In this document: positions 1 through 7,747 of the stretch, one piece after another
Position numbering within the stretch: position 1 is the stretch's first letter
How the letters are laid out: every line of letters begins with the position of its first letter
Source of the DNA: Deltaproteobacteria bacterium
Lineage (GTDB): Bacteria; Desulfobacterota; Binatia; UBA9968
Assembly (NCBI GenBank): GCA_005878685.1
Contig: VBLN01000022.1
Location: 1 to 18,070, forward strand
Direction: 5' to 3'
DNA: 18,070 bases
Program-made: the position numbers and the translations under genes
The notes under the pieces: generated by a model
Told to the model about the DNA's origin: nothing
The model's database searches: none
The model's input: the letters and a program-made list of their open reading frames with translations, nothing else

Positions 1-455
1 ACCATCGGGCTAAAGTGATGTTCGTCGGGGAAGGGCCGGGCAGAGACGAAGATCTGCAAGGAGAGCCGTTTGTCGGTCGCGCAGGACAGCTCTTGACTGA
101 TATTATCACCAAGGGCATGGGCCTGAAGAGAAGCGACGTCTACATTGCCAACGTTGTCAAATGTCGCCCGCCAGAGAACCGCAACCCGGAGCCCGACGAA
201 GTCGAGTCATGCGAGCCTTTTCTGAAAAAGCAGATTGATTTGATAAGGCCGAAGGTCATTGTTGCGTTGGGTAAATTTGCGGTCCAAAGCTTACTGAAGA
301 GTAAAGTTCCTATTACCCGCTTGCGCGGAGTCTGGCAAGATTACCACGGGATTAAGCTGATGCCGACCTTTCATCCGGCATATCTTTTACGGAACCCAGG
401 AGATAAGAAATTTGTTTGGGAAGATATCAAGAAAGTCATTCGAGAGCTTAAATAG
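1..455 (+). CDS. Uracil-DNA glycosylase family 4 (5' end outside window)
   Basis: Removes uracil from DNA to start base-excision repair; family 4 enzymes are cytoplasmic and carry a [4Fe-4S] cluster. The visible part opens with the active-site motif [20 protein letters not shown], continues with [12 protein letters not shown] and ends with the second catalytic motif HPAYLLRNP. Two cysteines (in VVKCRPP and VESCEPF) match the C-terminal pair of cluster ligands; the N-terminal pair must lie upstream of the window. The reading frame is open to the left edge (codons CAT CGG GCT AAA before GTG ATG), so the GTG at 15 is internal and not the true start. The gene's end overlaps the start of the nfeD-like gene by 44 bp, which suggests co-transcription. 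The family call is firm; the exact N-terminus cannot be seen. Confidence 0.93.
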   Translation, partial: HRAKVMFVGEGPGRDEDLQGEPFVGRAGQLLTDIITKGMGLKRSDVYIANVVKCRPPENRNPEPDEVESCEPFLKKQIDLIRPKVIVALGKFAVQSLLKSKVPITRLRGVWQDYHGIKLMPTFHPAYLLRNPGDKKFVWEDIKKVIRELK

Positions 456-1767
456 TCTTCTGCTTAAGGGCGGGTTGCTCCTGGCCCTGATTGTAGTTGG
501 GCTTCCGCTGTTGGCCGCGGTGAAAAGCTCTTCCGAGCCCCACGTGGATCTCATTTCGATTGACGGGGGAATCAATCCAGCCGTGGACGACTTTATTCGG
601 GAGAGCCTCTCGCGGGCCCGTGCGAGCGGGGCCAAGGCTTTGATTATTCAGCTCGATACCCCTGGCGGGCTTTTGACCTCGACCCGATCCATCGTAAAGG
701 AAATTTTGGGAGCGCCGGTTCCAGTGATGGTGTACGTGGCGCCGAGCGGTGCGGGCGCGGGCTCGGCCGGAGTCTTTATTACTTTGTCGGGTCACATTGC
801 GGCGATGGCTCCGGGCACCAATATCGGCGCGGCCCACCCGGTAGCCGGCTCGGGGCAAGAGGTCAAAGGGGTGATGGGGGAAAAGATCGAGAATTTTACG
901 GCTTCTTTCAGCGAAGCGATCGCGCAAAAGCGGGGACGCAATGCTGAGTGGGCGATTCAAGCGGTGCGCCGAAGTGTCTCCATAACTGAAAAGGAGGCCC
1001 TGAAAAAAAACGTCATCGACATCGTAGCCAAGGACATCGATGACCTTTTGCGGCAAGCGGATGGGAAGAAAGTAGACGTGGATGGCCGTGAGGTTGTGCT
1101 CTCGGTGAAGAACGCTCACGTCGAACGGTTTGAAATGGGGCTCAAGCAGAAAATTATCAATACCCTGTCGGACCCCAATATCGCCTATCTGTTGCTCATG
1201 GCAGGAATCTTGGGTCTCTATATGGAATTTTCCCATCCGGGCGTTATTTTCCCGGGCGTAGCGGGGATGATCTCGCTTCTTTTGGCCTTTACTTCTTTCC
1301 AGATTCTTCCTATCAATTACGCTGGCCTGCTCTTCATTATCCTTGGAATTTCGCTCCTGATCGGCGAGGCCTTTCTTCCCAGCTTTGGGACTCTAGGAAT
1401 TGGTGGCGCGATTTCGCTCGCGTTTGGGTCGCTTCTTCTATTCGACACCCAGAGTTCGGATTTGGCTGTGGACCGCTCTATTGTCTTTGCCGCCGTCGGC
1501 ACCCTGAGCGCTTTCATGTTGATCGTCGGGTATCTCGTTGTCAAGTCGCAGCAGCGAAAGCCAACCCTAGGTTCCGAGGGTTTGATAGGGGAGATCGGAG
1601 AAGTGAGGGCGGCGCTCAATCCTGCTGGGAAGGTTTTTGTCCATGGCGAGTATTGGAACGCGAGGGGTGAGGAGGAGATCGGCGTGGATGAAAGAGTAGA
1701 GGTGGTGGGGGTTGACGGCATGTGTCTCAAGGTGAGAAGGGTGTCAGGAGGGCAGTCAGGGAGCTGA
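412..1767 (+). CDS. nfeD: NfeD-type membrane-bound serine protease (ClpP class)
   Basis: Membrane protease of the NfeD1b/PH1510 type, which in studied archaea cleaves the C-terminal region of its partner stomatin. Residues 1-36 form a signal anchor; residues 44-215 are the ClpP/SppA-like protease fold. The likely catalytic Ser118 lies in GAGAGSAG and the likely Lys158 in GEKIENF, at the Ser-Lys spacing known for PH1510. Hydrophobic helices follow at about 257-380, and a soluble OB-like NfeD domain at about 385-445. At 451 aa the length is normal. The start is TTG at 412: an AGGAG at 398-402 sits 9 nt upstream and the N-terminus gives a proper signal sequence, although TTG at 475 is an alternative. 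The gene overlaps the glycosylase end and is followed after 14 bp by the SPFH gene, the classic nfeD-stomatin pair. The protease call is strong; the substrate is inferred. Confidence 0.92.
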   Translation: MFGKISRKSFESLNSLLLKGGLLLALIVVGLPLLAAVKSSSEPHVDLISIDGGINPAVDDFIRESLSRARASGAKALIIQLDTPGGLLTSTRSIVKEILGAPVPVMVYVAPSGAGAGSAGVFITLSGHIAAMAPGTNIGAAHPVAGSGQEVKGVMGEKIENFTASFSEAIAQKRGRNAEWAIQAVRRSVSITEKEALKKNVIDIVAKDIDDLLRQADGKKVDVDGREVVLSVKNAHVERFEMGLKQKIINTLSDPNIAYLLLMAGILGLYMEFSHPGVIFPGVAGMISLLLAFTSFQILPINYAGLLFIILGISLLIGEAFLPSFGTLGIGGAISLAFGSLLLFDTQSSDLAVDRSIVFAAVGTLSAFMLIVGYLVVKSQQRKPTLGSEGLIGEIGEVRAALNPAGKVFVHGEYWNARGEEEIGVDERVEVVGVDGMCLKVRRVSGGQSGS

Positions 1768-1781
1768 AAGAGGAGGAAGCT

Positions 1782-2519
1782 ATGTTAGGTTTCGGACCGC
1801 CAGCTACAGTTCTGATCATTGCCGTTGTCTTGCTGATCAGCGGAATCAAGATTCTAAGGGAATACGAAAGGGGGGTGATCTTTCGGCTGGGGCGAATGGT
1901 TGAATCACGCGGCCCCGGGATCATCTATGTCATTCCGGCCATCGAGAAGATGGTCCGTATGGATCTTCGCACGGTCACAATGGACGTTCCTCCTCAGGAC
2001 GTGATCACGCGAGATAACGTCTCAGTAAAGGTCAATGCGGTTCTCTATTTCAGGGTCTTGGAGCCCAATCGCGCCATTCGGGAGGTGGAGAACTATCTCT
2101 TTGCCACTTCCCAGCAGGCCCAGACGACACTACGGAGCGTCTGCGGAGAATGCCAATTGGATGAACTGCTCGCCGAGCGCGAGAAGATCAACGCGCAGGT
2201 TCAGACCATCATCGACCAGCACACCGATCCGTGGGGCATCAAGGTCAGCCAGGTGGCCATCAAGCACATCGATCTCCCCCAGGAGATGCAGCGGGCGATG
2301 GCCAAGCAGGCGGAGGCGGAGAGGGAACGACGGGCCAAGGTCATTCACGCTGAGGGAGAATTTCAGGCCTCACAGAAGCTGGCGGATGCGGCCGAGGTCA
2401 TTGCGAAGCAGCCTATAGCCTTGCAGCTCCGTTTTCTCCAGAGTCTCGTAGAGGTGGCCTCGGAGAAGAACTCGACAACCATCTTTCCGGTGCCTTTTCT
2501 CAAAAAAACCGAGACCTAG
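1782..2519 (+). CDS. Stomatin/SPFH (band 7) family membrane protein
   Basis: A slipin/stomatin-like protein that anchors to the inner membrane and oligomerises into scaffolds; it is the usual partner of the NfeD protease upstream. One N-terminal membrane segment spans about residues 6-24. The band 7 domain follows from about 28 to 190, with [22 protein letters not shown], the [20 protein letters not shown] stretch and the TTLRSV motif. An Ala/Glu-rich coiled coil (about 170-215, [20 protein letters not shown]) comes after it, and the C-terminus is short. I chose ATG 1782 (245 aa) because AGAGGAGG at 1769-1776 lies just upstream. The longer in-frame start at 1722 would lie inside nfeD, lacks a ribosome site and would add a charged tail before the membrane segment. 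The cysteines in RSVCGECQ are unusual where most relatives have LGQ. Confidence 0.93.
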   Translation: MLGFGPPATVLIIAVVLLISGIKILREYERGVIFRLGRMVESRGPGIIYVIPAIEKMVRMDLRTVTMDVPPQDVITRDNVSVKVNAVLYFRVLEPNRAIREVENYLFATSQQAQTTLRSVCGECQLDELLAEREKINAQVQTIIDQHTDPWGIKVSQVAIKHIDLPQEMQRAMAKQAEAERERRAKVIHAEGEFQASQKLADAAEVIAKQPIALQLRFLQSLVEVASEKNSTTIFPVPFLKKTET

Positions 2520-2595
2520 GTGGCAGAGATTTAAGAGAATTGGACCTTTCATTTTAGTTCTCACTCTCCCAGTTCCTGACTCTATTATTTGCAGT

Positions 2596-3633
2596 ATGAA
2601 GCTGAAAGAGTTCATGTATGAGCTCCCGCAAGCTTTGATTGCAGCGCGTCCGACTGAAGATCGGTCAGCGGCCCGCCTCATGATGGTGCGAAGGCAGACG
2701 GGAGAGCTCGTGCACAGTCGCTTTTCTGCCCTTGGAGAGTTTCTCGACCCGGGCGACCTTCTGGTTTTGAACGACACCCGGGTTTTTCCGGCGCGCCTCT
2801 GGGCGAGGAAAGAGAGTGGCGGGGAAGTCGAGGTCCTGCTGATCGAACCCTACCCGCATGAACGCCATCACTGGATCGCGCTGCTGAACGTGGCGAAGAA
2901 ACCTCACGTCGGCAGCCGGCTCATCTTTTCCGACGCGGTGGATGCGGAGGTGATCGGAGACCTCGGCAAGGGGCGCTACGGGGTGAGGTTTCATTATCCC
3001 GGCGAGACGACTGAGTTGCTCCAAGAACTGGGCGAGCCTCCGCTTCCCCCTTATATTCAGCGGACCCGGGATGTGACGGATCTCGATTGGGAGCGCTATC
3101 AAACCGTCTATGCAGTTCACCCGGGCGCTATCGCCGCGCCGACCGCGGGGTTTCACTTCACGTCGGAACTTTTGGAAGAGTTGACCGCCAAAGGTGTGGG
3201 CAGGACATTCATAACGCTGCACGTAGGGCCCGCGACCTTCAGCCCGGTGCGAGAGGAAGTCGTAGAGAGACATCGCATGGAGGGTGAGCGATACGTACTT
3301 GGAGCCGATGCGGCCGCAAAGATAAGTCAAGCAAAAGAGAACGGAAAAAGGGTGATCGCCGTAGGTTCGACGACAACGCGGACTCTGGAGTGGGTCGACC
3401 GGCGTAGAGGGAAAGTGGAGGCGGATGAAGGGATCGCGCGCCTTTTTATTCATCCGGGAGAGCCGTTCCGAGTCATCGACGCGCTCATTACCAATTTTCA
3501 CTTGCCCTGCTCTACCCCGCTGGTCTTAGTCGCTGCCTTTGCAGGGTTGGAGCTGATTCGTCGCGCGTATCAGGAAGCGATCCGGTTGCAGTATCGATTC
3601 TACAGCTATGGCGACGCGATGCTGATTTTATAA
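2596..3633 (+). CDS. queA: S-adenosylmethionine:tRNA ribosyltransferase-isomerase QueA
   Basis: Transfers and isomerises the ribosyl group of SAM onto preQ1 in tRNA to make epoxyqueuosine, the step after Tgt in queuosine synthesis. The family signatures are present in order: RPTEDRSAARLMMV, LNDTRVFPARLW, GEVEVLLIEP, PLPPYIQR, HPGAIAAPTAGFHFT, LHVGPATFSPVRE, ITNFHLPCSTPLVLV and the C-terminal YRFYSYGDAMLI. At 345 aa it is full length with no visible defect. ATG 2596 fits the conserved N-terminus, though only a weak ribosome site is visible. The 76 bp before it (2520-2595) hold no feature I can support. tgt follows after an 81-bp gap occupied by a long hairpin. Confidence 0.96.
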   Translation: MKLKEFMYELPQALIAARPTEDRSAARLMMVRRQTGELVHSRFSALGEFLDPGDLLVLNDTRVFPARLWARKESGGEVEVLLIEPYPHERHHWIALLNVAKKPHVGSRLIFSDAVDAEVIGDLGKGRYGVRFHYPGETTELLQELGEPPLPPYIQRTRDVTDLDWERYQTVYAVHPGAIAAPTAGFHFTSELLEELTAKGVGRTFITLHVGPATFSPVREEVVERHRMEGERYVLGADAAAKISQAKENGKRVIAVGSTTTRTLEWVDRRRGKVEADEGIARLFIHPGEPFRVIDALITNFHLPCSTPLVLVAAFAGLELIRRAYQEAIRLQYRFYSYGDAMLIL

Positions 3634-3635
3634 CA

Positions 3636-3702
3636 TTCAGCGGCCAGCGATCAGCCTTCAGCATAGGGAGAGAGAGCTGAAAGCTGACTGCTGATAGCTG
3701 AA
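3636..3702 (+). repeat. Long imperfect inverted repeat built of GCTGA units, queA-tgt spacer
   Basis: The left arm (3636-3662) and right arm (3676-3702) pair over 27 positions with about 6 mismatches around a 13-nt purine-rich loop (3663-3675). Each arm is made of short GCTGAA/GCTGAT-like units. The element fills almost the whole gap between the queA stop and the tgt start, so the mRNA leader of tgt would be strongly folded. It has no T-tract and so is not a standard terminator. The look is that of a dispersed intergenic repeat, but only one copy lies in this window. Confidence 0.7.
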
Positions 3703-3714
3703 AGCTTTGATGGA

Positions 3715-4797
3715 ATGGCTTTCAAATTCACCGTTGTCAAAAAAGACTCAACCTCCGGAGCGCGTCTGGGTCGTCTTGACACTGCCCATGGAGTCGTGGA
3801 GACCCCGGCTTTTATGGCGGTCGGGACTCAGGCCAGCGTCAAGGCCGTGACCCCGAGGGATCTTGACGAGATAGGTTGCCAGATCGTTCTGGCAAATACC
3901 TACCATCTCTATCTTCGTCCTGGGATCAAGGTCATTCGTGACTTGGGCGGACTGCACCGCTTCATGGGGTGGCCAAAGCCGATCTTGACCGACAGCGGCG
4001 GCTACCAGGTCTTTAGTTTAGGAGCGCTGAGAAAAATTACCGAGGAAGGGGTTCAATTCCAGTCGCACCTAGACGGATCGAGCCATCTCCTCACGCCCGA
4101 GAAAGTCGTGGAGGTCCAGGAGGAGCTGGGGCCCCATCCTTCAAGCCGGGAGTATGTCCGGGCTTCGACTGAACGCACGATTCGATGGGCTGAGCGCTCG
4201 TTAAGAGCGCATCAAAGAAGCGACCGGGCCTTGTTCGGTATCATTCAGGGAGGAATGTACCAAGACTTTCGCGAGCAATGCGTCAAAACGATGGTCGCCA
4301 TGCCATTTGACGGCTTCGCTGTGGGTGGACTGGGGGTCAACGAGGGGGAGGAAACTCTCAACAGGATCGGTGAATTCACTGCCGCTCTCCTGCCTGAGGA
4401 GCGGCCCCGTTATCTCATGGGCGTGGGCAGGCCGGAAGATCTGATCTTTGCCGCGCGCCGCGGTTATGACCTGTTCGACTGCGTTCTTCCCACCCGCAAT
4501 GCCAGGACCGGCACACTTTTTACTTCCGGCGGGAAGATGAGCATCAAGCGATCCGAATTTGCCAGGGATCCTCGCCCGGTGGATGAGAGTTGCGATTGTT
4601 ACTGTTGCCGCCATTTCTCCCGCGCCTATCTGCGGCACCTTTACATCGCCGGCGAGATTCTCGCCGCCCAGCTCCAGACGCTTCATAACCTCTATTTTTA
4701 TCATCGTCTCATGGAGAGGCTCCGTCAGGCGATTCGTGAGGACAAGACTGAGCTTTGGTCACTGGATTCCGGATTCGGTATTCAACATTCGCCATAG
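3715..4797 (+). CDS. tgt: tRNA-guanine transglycosylase Tgt with a gap in the active site
   Basis: Exchanges guanine-34 of tRNA for preQ1 in the queuosine pathway. Visible landmarks are the catalytic Asp93 in LTDSGGYQVFSL, GIIQGG (175-180), GGLGV, the nucleophile Asp255 in FDCVLPTR, and the zinc site Cys293, Cys295, Cys298 with His324. At 360 aa it is slightly short. After Leu138-Gly139 the family normally has about 11 residues (SDI-x-M-x-F-DEC type) before PYPA-x-x-Y. Here the sequence jumps straight to PHPSSREY. The missing piece contains the base-recognising Asp (Asp156 in Zymomonas Tgt) and the adjacent Cys. The reading frame is kept (33 nt lost), and GGGGCCCC (4128-4135) marks the junction. 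The protein may be inactive, or the gap may be an assembly error. ATG 3715 fits the family N-terminus; no clear ribosome site is seen. yajC starts 8 bp downstream. Confidence 0.9.
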   Translation: MAFKFTVVKKDSTSGARLGRLDTAHGVVETPAFMAVGTQASVKAVTPRDLDEIGCQIVLANTYHLYLRPGIKVIRDLGGLHRFMGWPKPILTDSGGYQVFSLGALRKITEEGVQFQSHLDGSSHLLTPEKVVEVQEELGPHPSSREYVRASTERTIRWAERSLRAHQRSDRALFGIIQGGMYQDFREQCVKTMVAMPFDGFAVGGLGVNEGEETLNRIGEFTAALLPEERPRYLMGVGRPEDLIFAARRGYDLFDCVLPTRNARTGTLFTSGGKMSIKRSEFARDPRPVDESCDCYCCRHFSRAYLRHLYIAGEILAAQLQTLHNLYFYHRLMERLRQAIREDKTELWSLDSGFGIQHSP

Positions 4798-4805
4798 GAG
4801 GAACT

Positions 4806-5144
4806 ATGTGGGAGCTGGCTTACGCTCAGACAGCCCAGTCGCCATCAGGGCCCAGTGGGCTATTGAGTTTTATTCCCCTTGTCTTGGTCTTCGCGGTTTT
4901 TTACCTGCTCTTGATCTTGCCGCAGCAAAGAAAAGCCAAGGAACACCGGGAGATGCTGGAGAAGCTTAAAAAAAATGACGAAGTGATGACTACGGGAGGA
5001 ATTTACGGTAAGGTGATAGCCCTGACCGATACGGTGGTGACCCTGGAAGTGGCGCCGAATGTGCGGATTAGGGTGCACCGGCCGCAGATCTCCGCGCTGA
5101 TCAAGATAGAAAAGGCTTCCACCAAAGAAATTAAGGAGCAATGA
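4806..5144 (+). CDS. yajC: Preprotein translocase subunit YajC
   Basis: Small single-pass inner-membrane protein that associates with SecDF. Residues about 18-40 (SFIPLVLVFAVFYLLLILP) are the membrane helix, followed by the signature QQRKAKEHREMLEKLKKNDEV and the conserved core MTTGGIYGKVIALTDT. At 112 aa the length is typical. ATG 4806 is chosen because AGGAGG (4797-4802) precedes it at 3-nt spacing and the reading frame matches family length; an in-frame start further up at 4755 lies inside tgt. It is the first gene of the yajC-secD-secF cluster, and its stop is one base from the secD start. Confidence 0.94.
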   Translation: MWELAYAQTAQSPSGPSGLLSFIPLVLVFAVFYLLLILPQQRKAKEHREMLEKLKKNDEVMTTGGIYGKVIALTDTVVTLEVAPNVRIRVHRPQISALIKIEKASTKEIKEQ

Positions 5145-5145
5145 C

Positions 5146-6747
5146 ATGCAACGGGGTGTTCTCATTCGCCTAACGATCTTCCTGGTTCTAACCTTTGCCG
5201 CGCTTCTTTATCTGACGCCCACTTTTGTGAGCGCGCTTCCCTCCTGGTGGGGCGAGTACTTTCCGACTGACCGCATTCACCTTGGATTGGACCTCCAAGG
5301 TGGAAGTCACTTGGTCTTGGAGGTGAAGGTAGACAAGGCAGTGGAAAACACATTGGAGCGAATCAAAGGAGAACTGAACACTCTTCTCAAGGAAAAAGGA
5401 GTCGTCCCTAGCGCGGTAGAAAGAGTCCAGGGAAGCCGAATCGAGCTCAAAGTTCCTTCTGCGAGCGGTGACAATGTCCGATCCCTTCTCAGGAGCGAAT
5501 TTCCTAATCTTGTGGTTGTAAGCACTCGGTCAGGGCAAGGGACTATGGATTTTGTGCTCGGGTTTCAAGAGAAAGAATTACGTTCTCTTAAAGATACTGC
5601 GGTGGATCAATCTCTCGAGACCATCCGTAACCGCATTGATCAATTTGGCGTGAGCGAGCCGATCATTCAGCGCCAGGGAGATCAGAACATCCTCGTGCAG
5701 TTGCCGGGCATCCAGGATCCGGAGAGGGCCAAAGAGATCATCGGCAAGACAGCGTTGCTCGAATTCAAGCTGCTCGATGAGACTCATAATGTGGAAGAAG
5801 CCTTGCGCAACGGACCTCCTCCTGGAACGCAGATTCTCTATGGTTACGCGTCGAAGGGAGACGGTGGCGTAGGGAAGGAGCAGGTGCCGTATCTTGTCGA
5901 AGCTCGAACTTTAATGACCGGAGAATACATTTCGGACGCCCGCGTGCGTCCCAGCTCCCGCTTGGAAGGTCCCTATGTGGAGTTGATCCTAAGCTCCAGC
6001 GGCGCAAGGCTCTTTGAACGGATCACGGCAGAGAATGTCAAGCGACGGCTGGCTATTATCCTTGACAACCGCGTCTATTCAGCGCCGGTCATTCAGGAGC
6101 GGATTGGAGGAGGAAGGGCTTCGATCACGGGCAGCTTCGAGATCAGGGAGGCTCGGGATCTTTCGATCGTCCTCCGGGCCGGCGCCCTGCCCGCGCCGGT
6201 AGAGATTGTGGAAGAGCGGACGGTAGGACCCTCCTTGGGACGCGATTCGATCAATCAGGGAGTGACCTCTTTCATCGTCGGCGGCTCGCTCGTCATCCTG
6301 TTCATGGCGGCCTATTACAAAGGTGCGGGTCTACTCGCCGATGCGGCTCTGCTATTTAACATTCTCTTCTTATTGGCTGTCCTGGCGGGATTCAAGGCGG
6401 TCTTGACCCTCCCCGGAATCGCCGGGATCGTGCTCACCATGGGCATGGCGGTCGACGCCAACGTGCTTATCAATGAGCGCATTCGGGAGGAGTTGAGAGC
6501 AGGGCGGCCTCCGCGGTCAGAGGTGGAGGCGGGATACGAACGGGCCCTGCCCGCCATTTTGGATTCCAACATTACCACCTTTCTTTCCGGCGTGATTCTC
6601 TTCCAGTTCGGTACGGGCCCGGTCAAAGGATTCGCCGTGACGCTTTGCGTCGGAATTTTGACGACAATCATAACGGCGGTTTACTTGACGCGAGTCTATT
6701 ACGACTACCGCATGGCGGCGAGAAAATTGACCCGCATCAGCGTTTGA
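5146..6747 (+). CDS. secD: Protein translocase subunit SecD
   Basis: Inner-membrane RND-type protein that with SecF uses proton flow to pull exported proteins out of the SecYEG channel. It has a first membrane helix at about 8-26, then the signature HLGLDLQGGSHLVLEV (45-60). A large periplasmic region runs to about 365 and includes QSLETIRNRIDQFGVSEPIIQ and the P1 head. The C-terminal five-helix bundle holds GMAVDANVLINERIREEL, with Asp437 as the conserved membrane Asp. At 533 aa it is full length and intact. AAGGAGC at 5133-5139 overlaps the yajC end, so yajC and secD are probably translationally coupled. secF begins 10 bp after the stop. Confidence 0.97.
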   Translation: MQRGVLIRLTIFLVLTFAALLYLTPTFVSALPSWWGEYFPTDRIHLGLDLQGGSHLVLEVKVDKAVENTLERIKGELNTLLKEKGVVPSAVERVQGSRIELKVPSASGDNVRSLLRSEFPNLVVVSTRSGQGTMDFVLGFQEKELRSLKDTAVDQSLETIRNRIDQFGVSEPIIQRQGDQNILVQLPGIQDPERAKEIIGKTALLEFKLLDETHNVEEALRNGPPPGTQILYGYASKGDGGVGKEQVPYLVEARTLMTGEYISDARVRPSSRLEGPYVELILSSSGARLFERITAENVKRRLAIILDNRVYSAPVIQERIGGGRASITGSFEIREARDLSIVLRAGALPAPVEIVEERTVGPSLGRDSINQGVTSFIVGGSLVILFMAAYYKGAGLLADAALLFNILFLLAVLAGFKAVLTLPGIAGIVLTMGMAVDANVLINERIREELRAGRPPRSEVEAGYERALPAILDSNITTFLSGVILFQFGTGPVKGFAVTLCVGILTTIITAVYLTRVYYDYRMAARKLTRISV

Positions 6748-6757
6748 AAGGCATACG

Positions 6758-7681
6758 ATGGAAATCATCAAACCCGGTACCAAGATTCCATTTACCCGCT
6801 ACCGCTACATCGCGATCTTTCTCTCGACCGCGGTAAATGTCGCGGTCATCGTTTTGCTCTTGGTCAAAGGCCCTATCCTCGGAGTTGACTTTGCCGGCGG
6901 GACGGTATTGCAGCTCAAATTTCAGCAAAAAGTCACCATCCCCGAGCTTCGCGCGGCGCTGTCTGGGTTGGGTATGGAAAACAACGTCGTTCAGGATTTC
7001 GGCCAGGAGGGTTCTAACGAGTTCCTAATCCGGCTGGATAAGACGTCGGTGCAGCTTAGTGACCTGGGGGAGAGGGTGCGAAAAGGGCTGGGTCAGAAGT
7101 TCGGCGCGGACAAGTTTGAGATCCGCAGGAACGAGTCCGTCGGGCCGAAAGTGGGCGAGGATCTGCGGCGGCAGGGGACATGGTCCGTGGTCGCGGCGAC
7201 GGTCATGATGGGGGTCTACATCTGGGTCCGTTTCGGCGCGAGCTTCGGCTCCCGGTTCGGCCTTCACTTCGGTCTCGGAGCCGTCATCGCTCTGATCCAC
7301 GACGTCTTGGTCACGATTGGCGCCCTCATGCTCGCCCATTATGAATTTGACCTCACTATCGTGGCCGCGCTGCTCACCATTGTTGGGTTTTCCGTGAATG
7401 ATACGGTCATCGTCTGCGACCGCATTCGCGAGAACATGCGCAAGATCCGCCGGGAGAGTCTGGAATCCATCATCAATCTGAGCATCAATGAGACCCTCAG
7501 CCGAACCATTATCACCACCGGGACGGCGATCCTGGTGCTTTTGGGCCTGTTCGTGTTGGGTGGAGGTGTGATTCGTCCATTCGCCTTTGCCCTCCTCATC
7601 GGCTTTTTCTCAGGTGTCTATTCGACCATCTTTATCGCCAGTCCAGTGATTCTTCTTTGGGAAAAGGGGAAGAAAAGTTAG
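6758..7681 (+). CDS. secF: Protein translocase subunit SecF
   Basis: Partner of SecD in the accessory Sec motor. It has an N-terminal helix at about residues 15-35, then ILGVDFAGGTVLQLKF (SecF head motif), a periplasmic domain of about 100 residues, and five C-terminal helices containing ALIHDVLVTIGAL and FSVNDTVIVCDRIREN with Asp215. At 307 aa it is of normal size with no breaks. A GAAAGG at 6746-6751 provides the ribosome site for ATG 6758. Confidence 0.97.
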   Translation: MEIIKPGTKIPFTRYRYIAIFLSTAVNVAVIVLLLVKGPILGVDFAGGTVLQLKFQQKVTIPELRAALSGLGMENNVVQDFGQEGSNEFLIRLDKTSVQLSDLGERVRKGLGQKFGADKFEIRRNESVGPKVGEDLRRQGTWSVVAATVMMGVYIWVRFGASFGSRFGLHFGLGAVIALIHDVLVTIGALMLAHYEFDLTIVAALLTIVGFSVNDTVIVCDRIRENMRKIRRESLESIINLSINETLSRTIITTGTAILVLLGLFVLGGGVIRPFAFALLIGFFSGVYSTIFIASPVILLWEKGKKS

Positions 7682-7689
7682 CAATCATT

Positions 7690-7735
7690 TTGAGTTCTTA
7701 ATTTTGAATGTTGAATTCAAGACTCAAAATTCAAC
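7690..7735 (+). repeat. AT-rich nested inverted repeats, secF-recJ spacer
   Basis: TTGAGTTCTT (7690-7699) can pair with AAGACTCAA (7719-7727) with one bulged base. GTTGAATT (7710-7717) pairs with AATTCAAC (7728-7735). The two stems overlap and are mutually exclusive. The 66-bp gap is otherwise made of TTGAA/TTCAA units. There is no GC-rich stem plus T-tract, so I do not call a terminator. It could be a degenerate intergenic repeat or a structured leader for recJ. Confidence 0.5.
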
Positions 7736-7747
7736 ACTATTCAAATT

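Noticed and set aside
448-1236. 262-codon open frame on the - strand opposite nfeD
   Set aside because: The + strand frame encodes a complete NfeD protease; the antisense product is His/Arg-rich with no recognisable domain, a typical shadow.
1722-1781. Upstream start for the SPFH gene
   Set aside because: It lies within nfeD, has no ribosome site, and would put a charged tail before the membrane segment; ATG 1782 has AGAGGAGG.
2665-3501. 278-codon open frame on the - strand opposite queA
   Set aside because: QueA is intact on the + strand with all family motifs; the antisense product resembles nothing and lacks a ribosome site.
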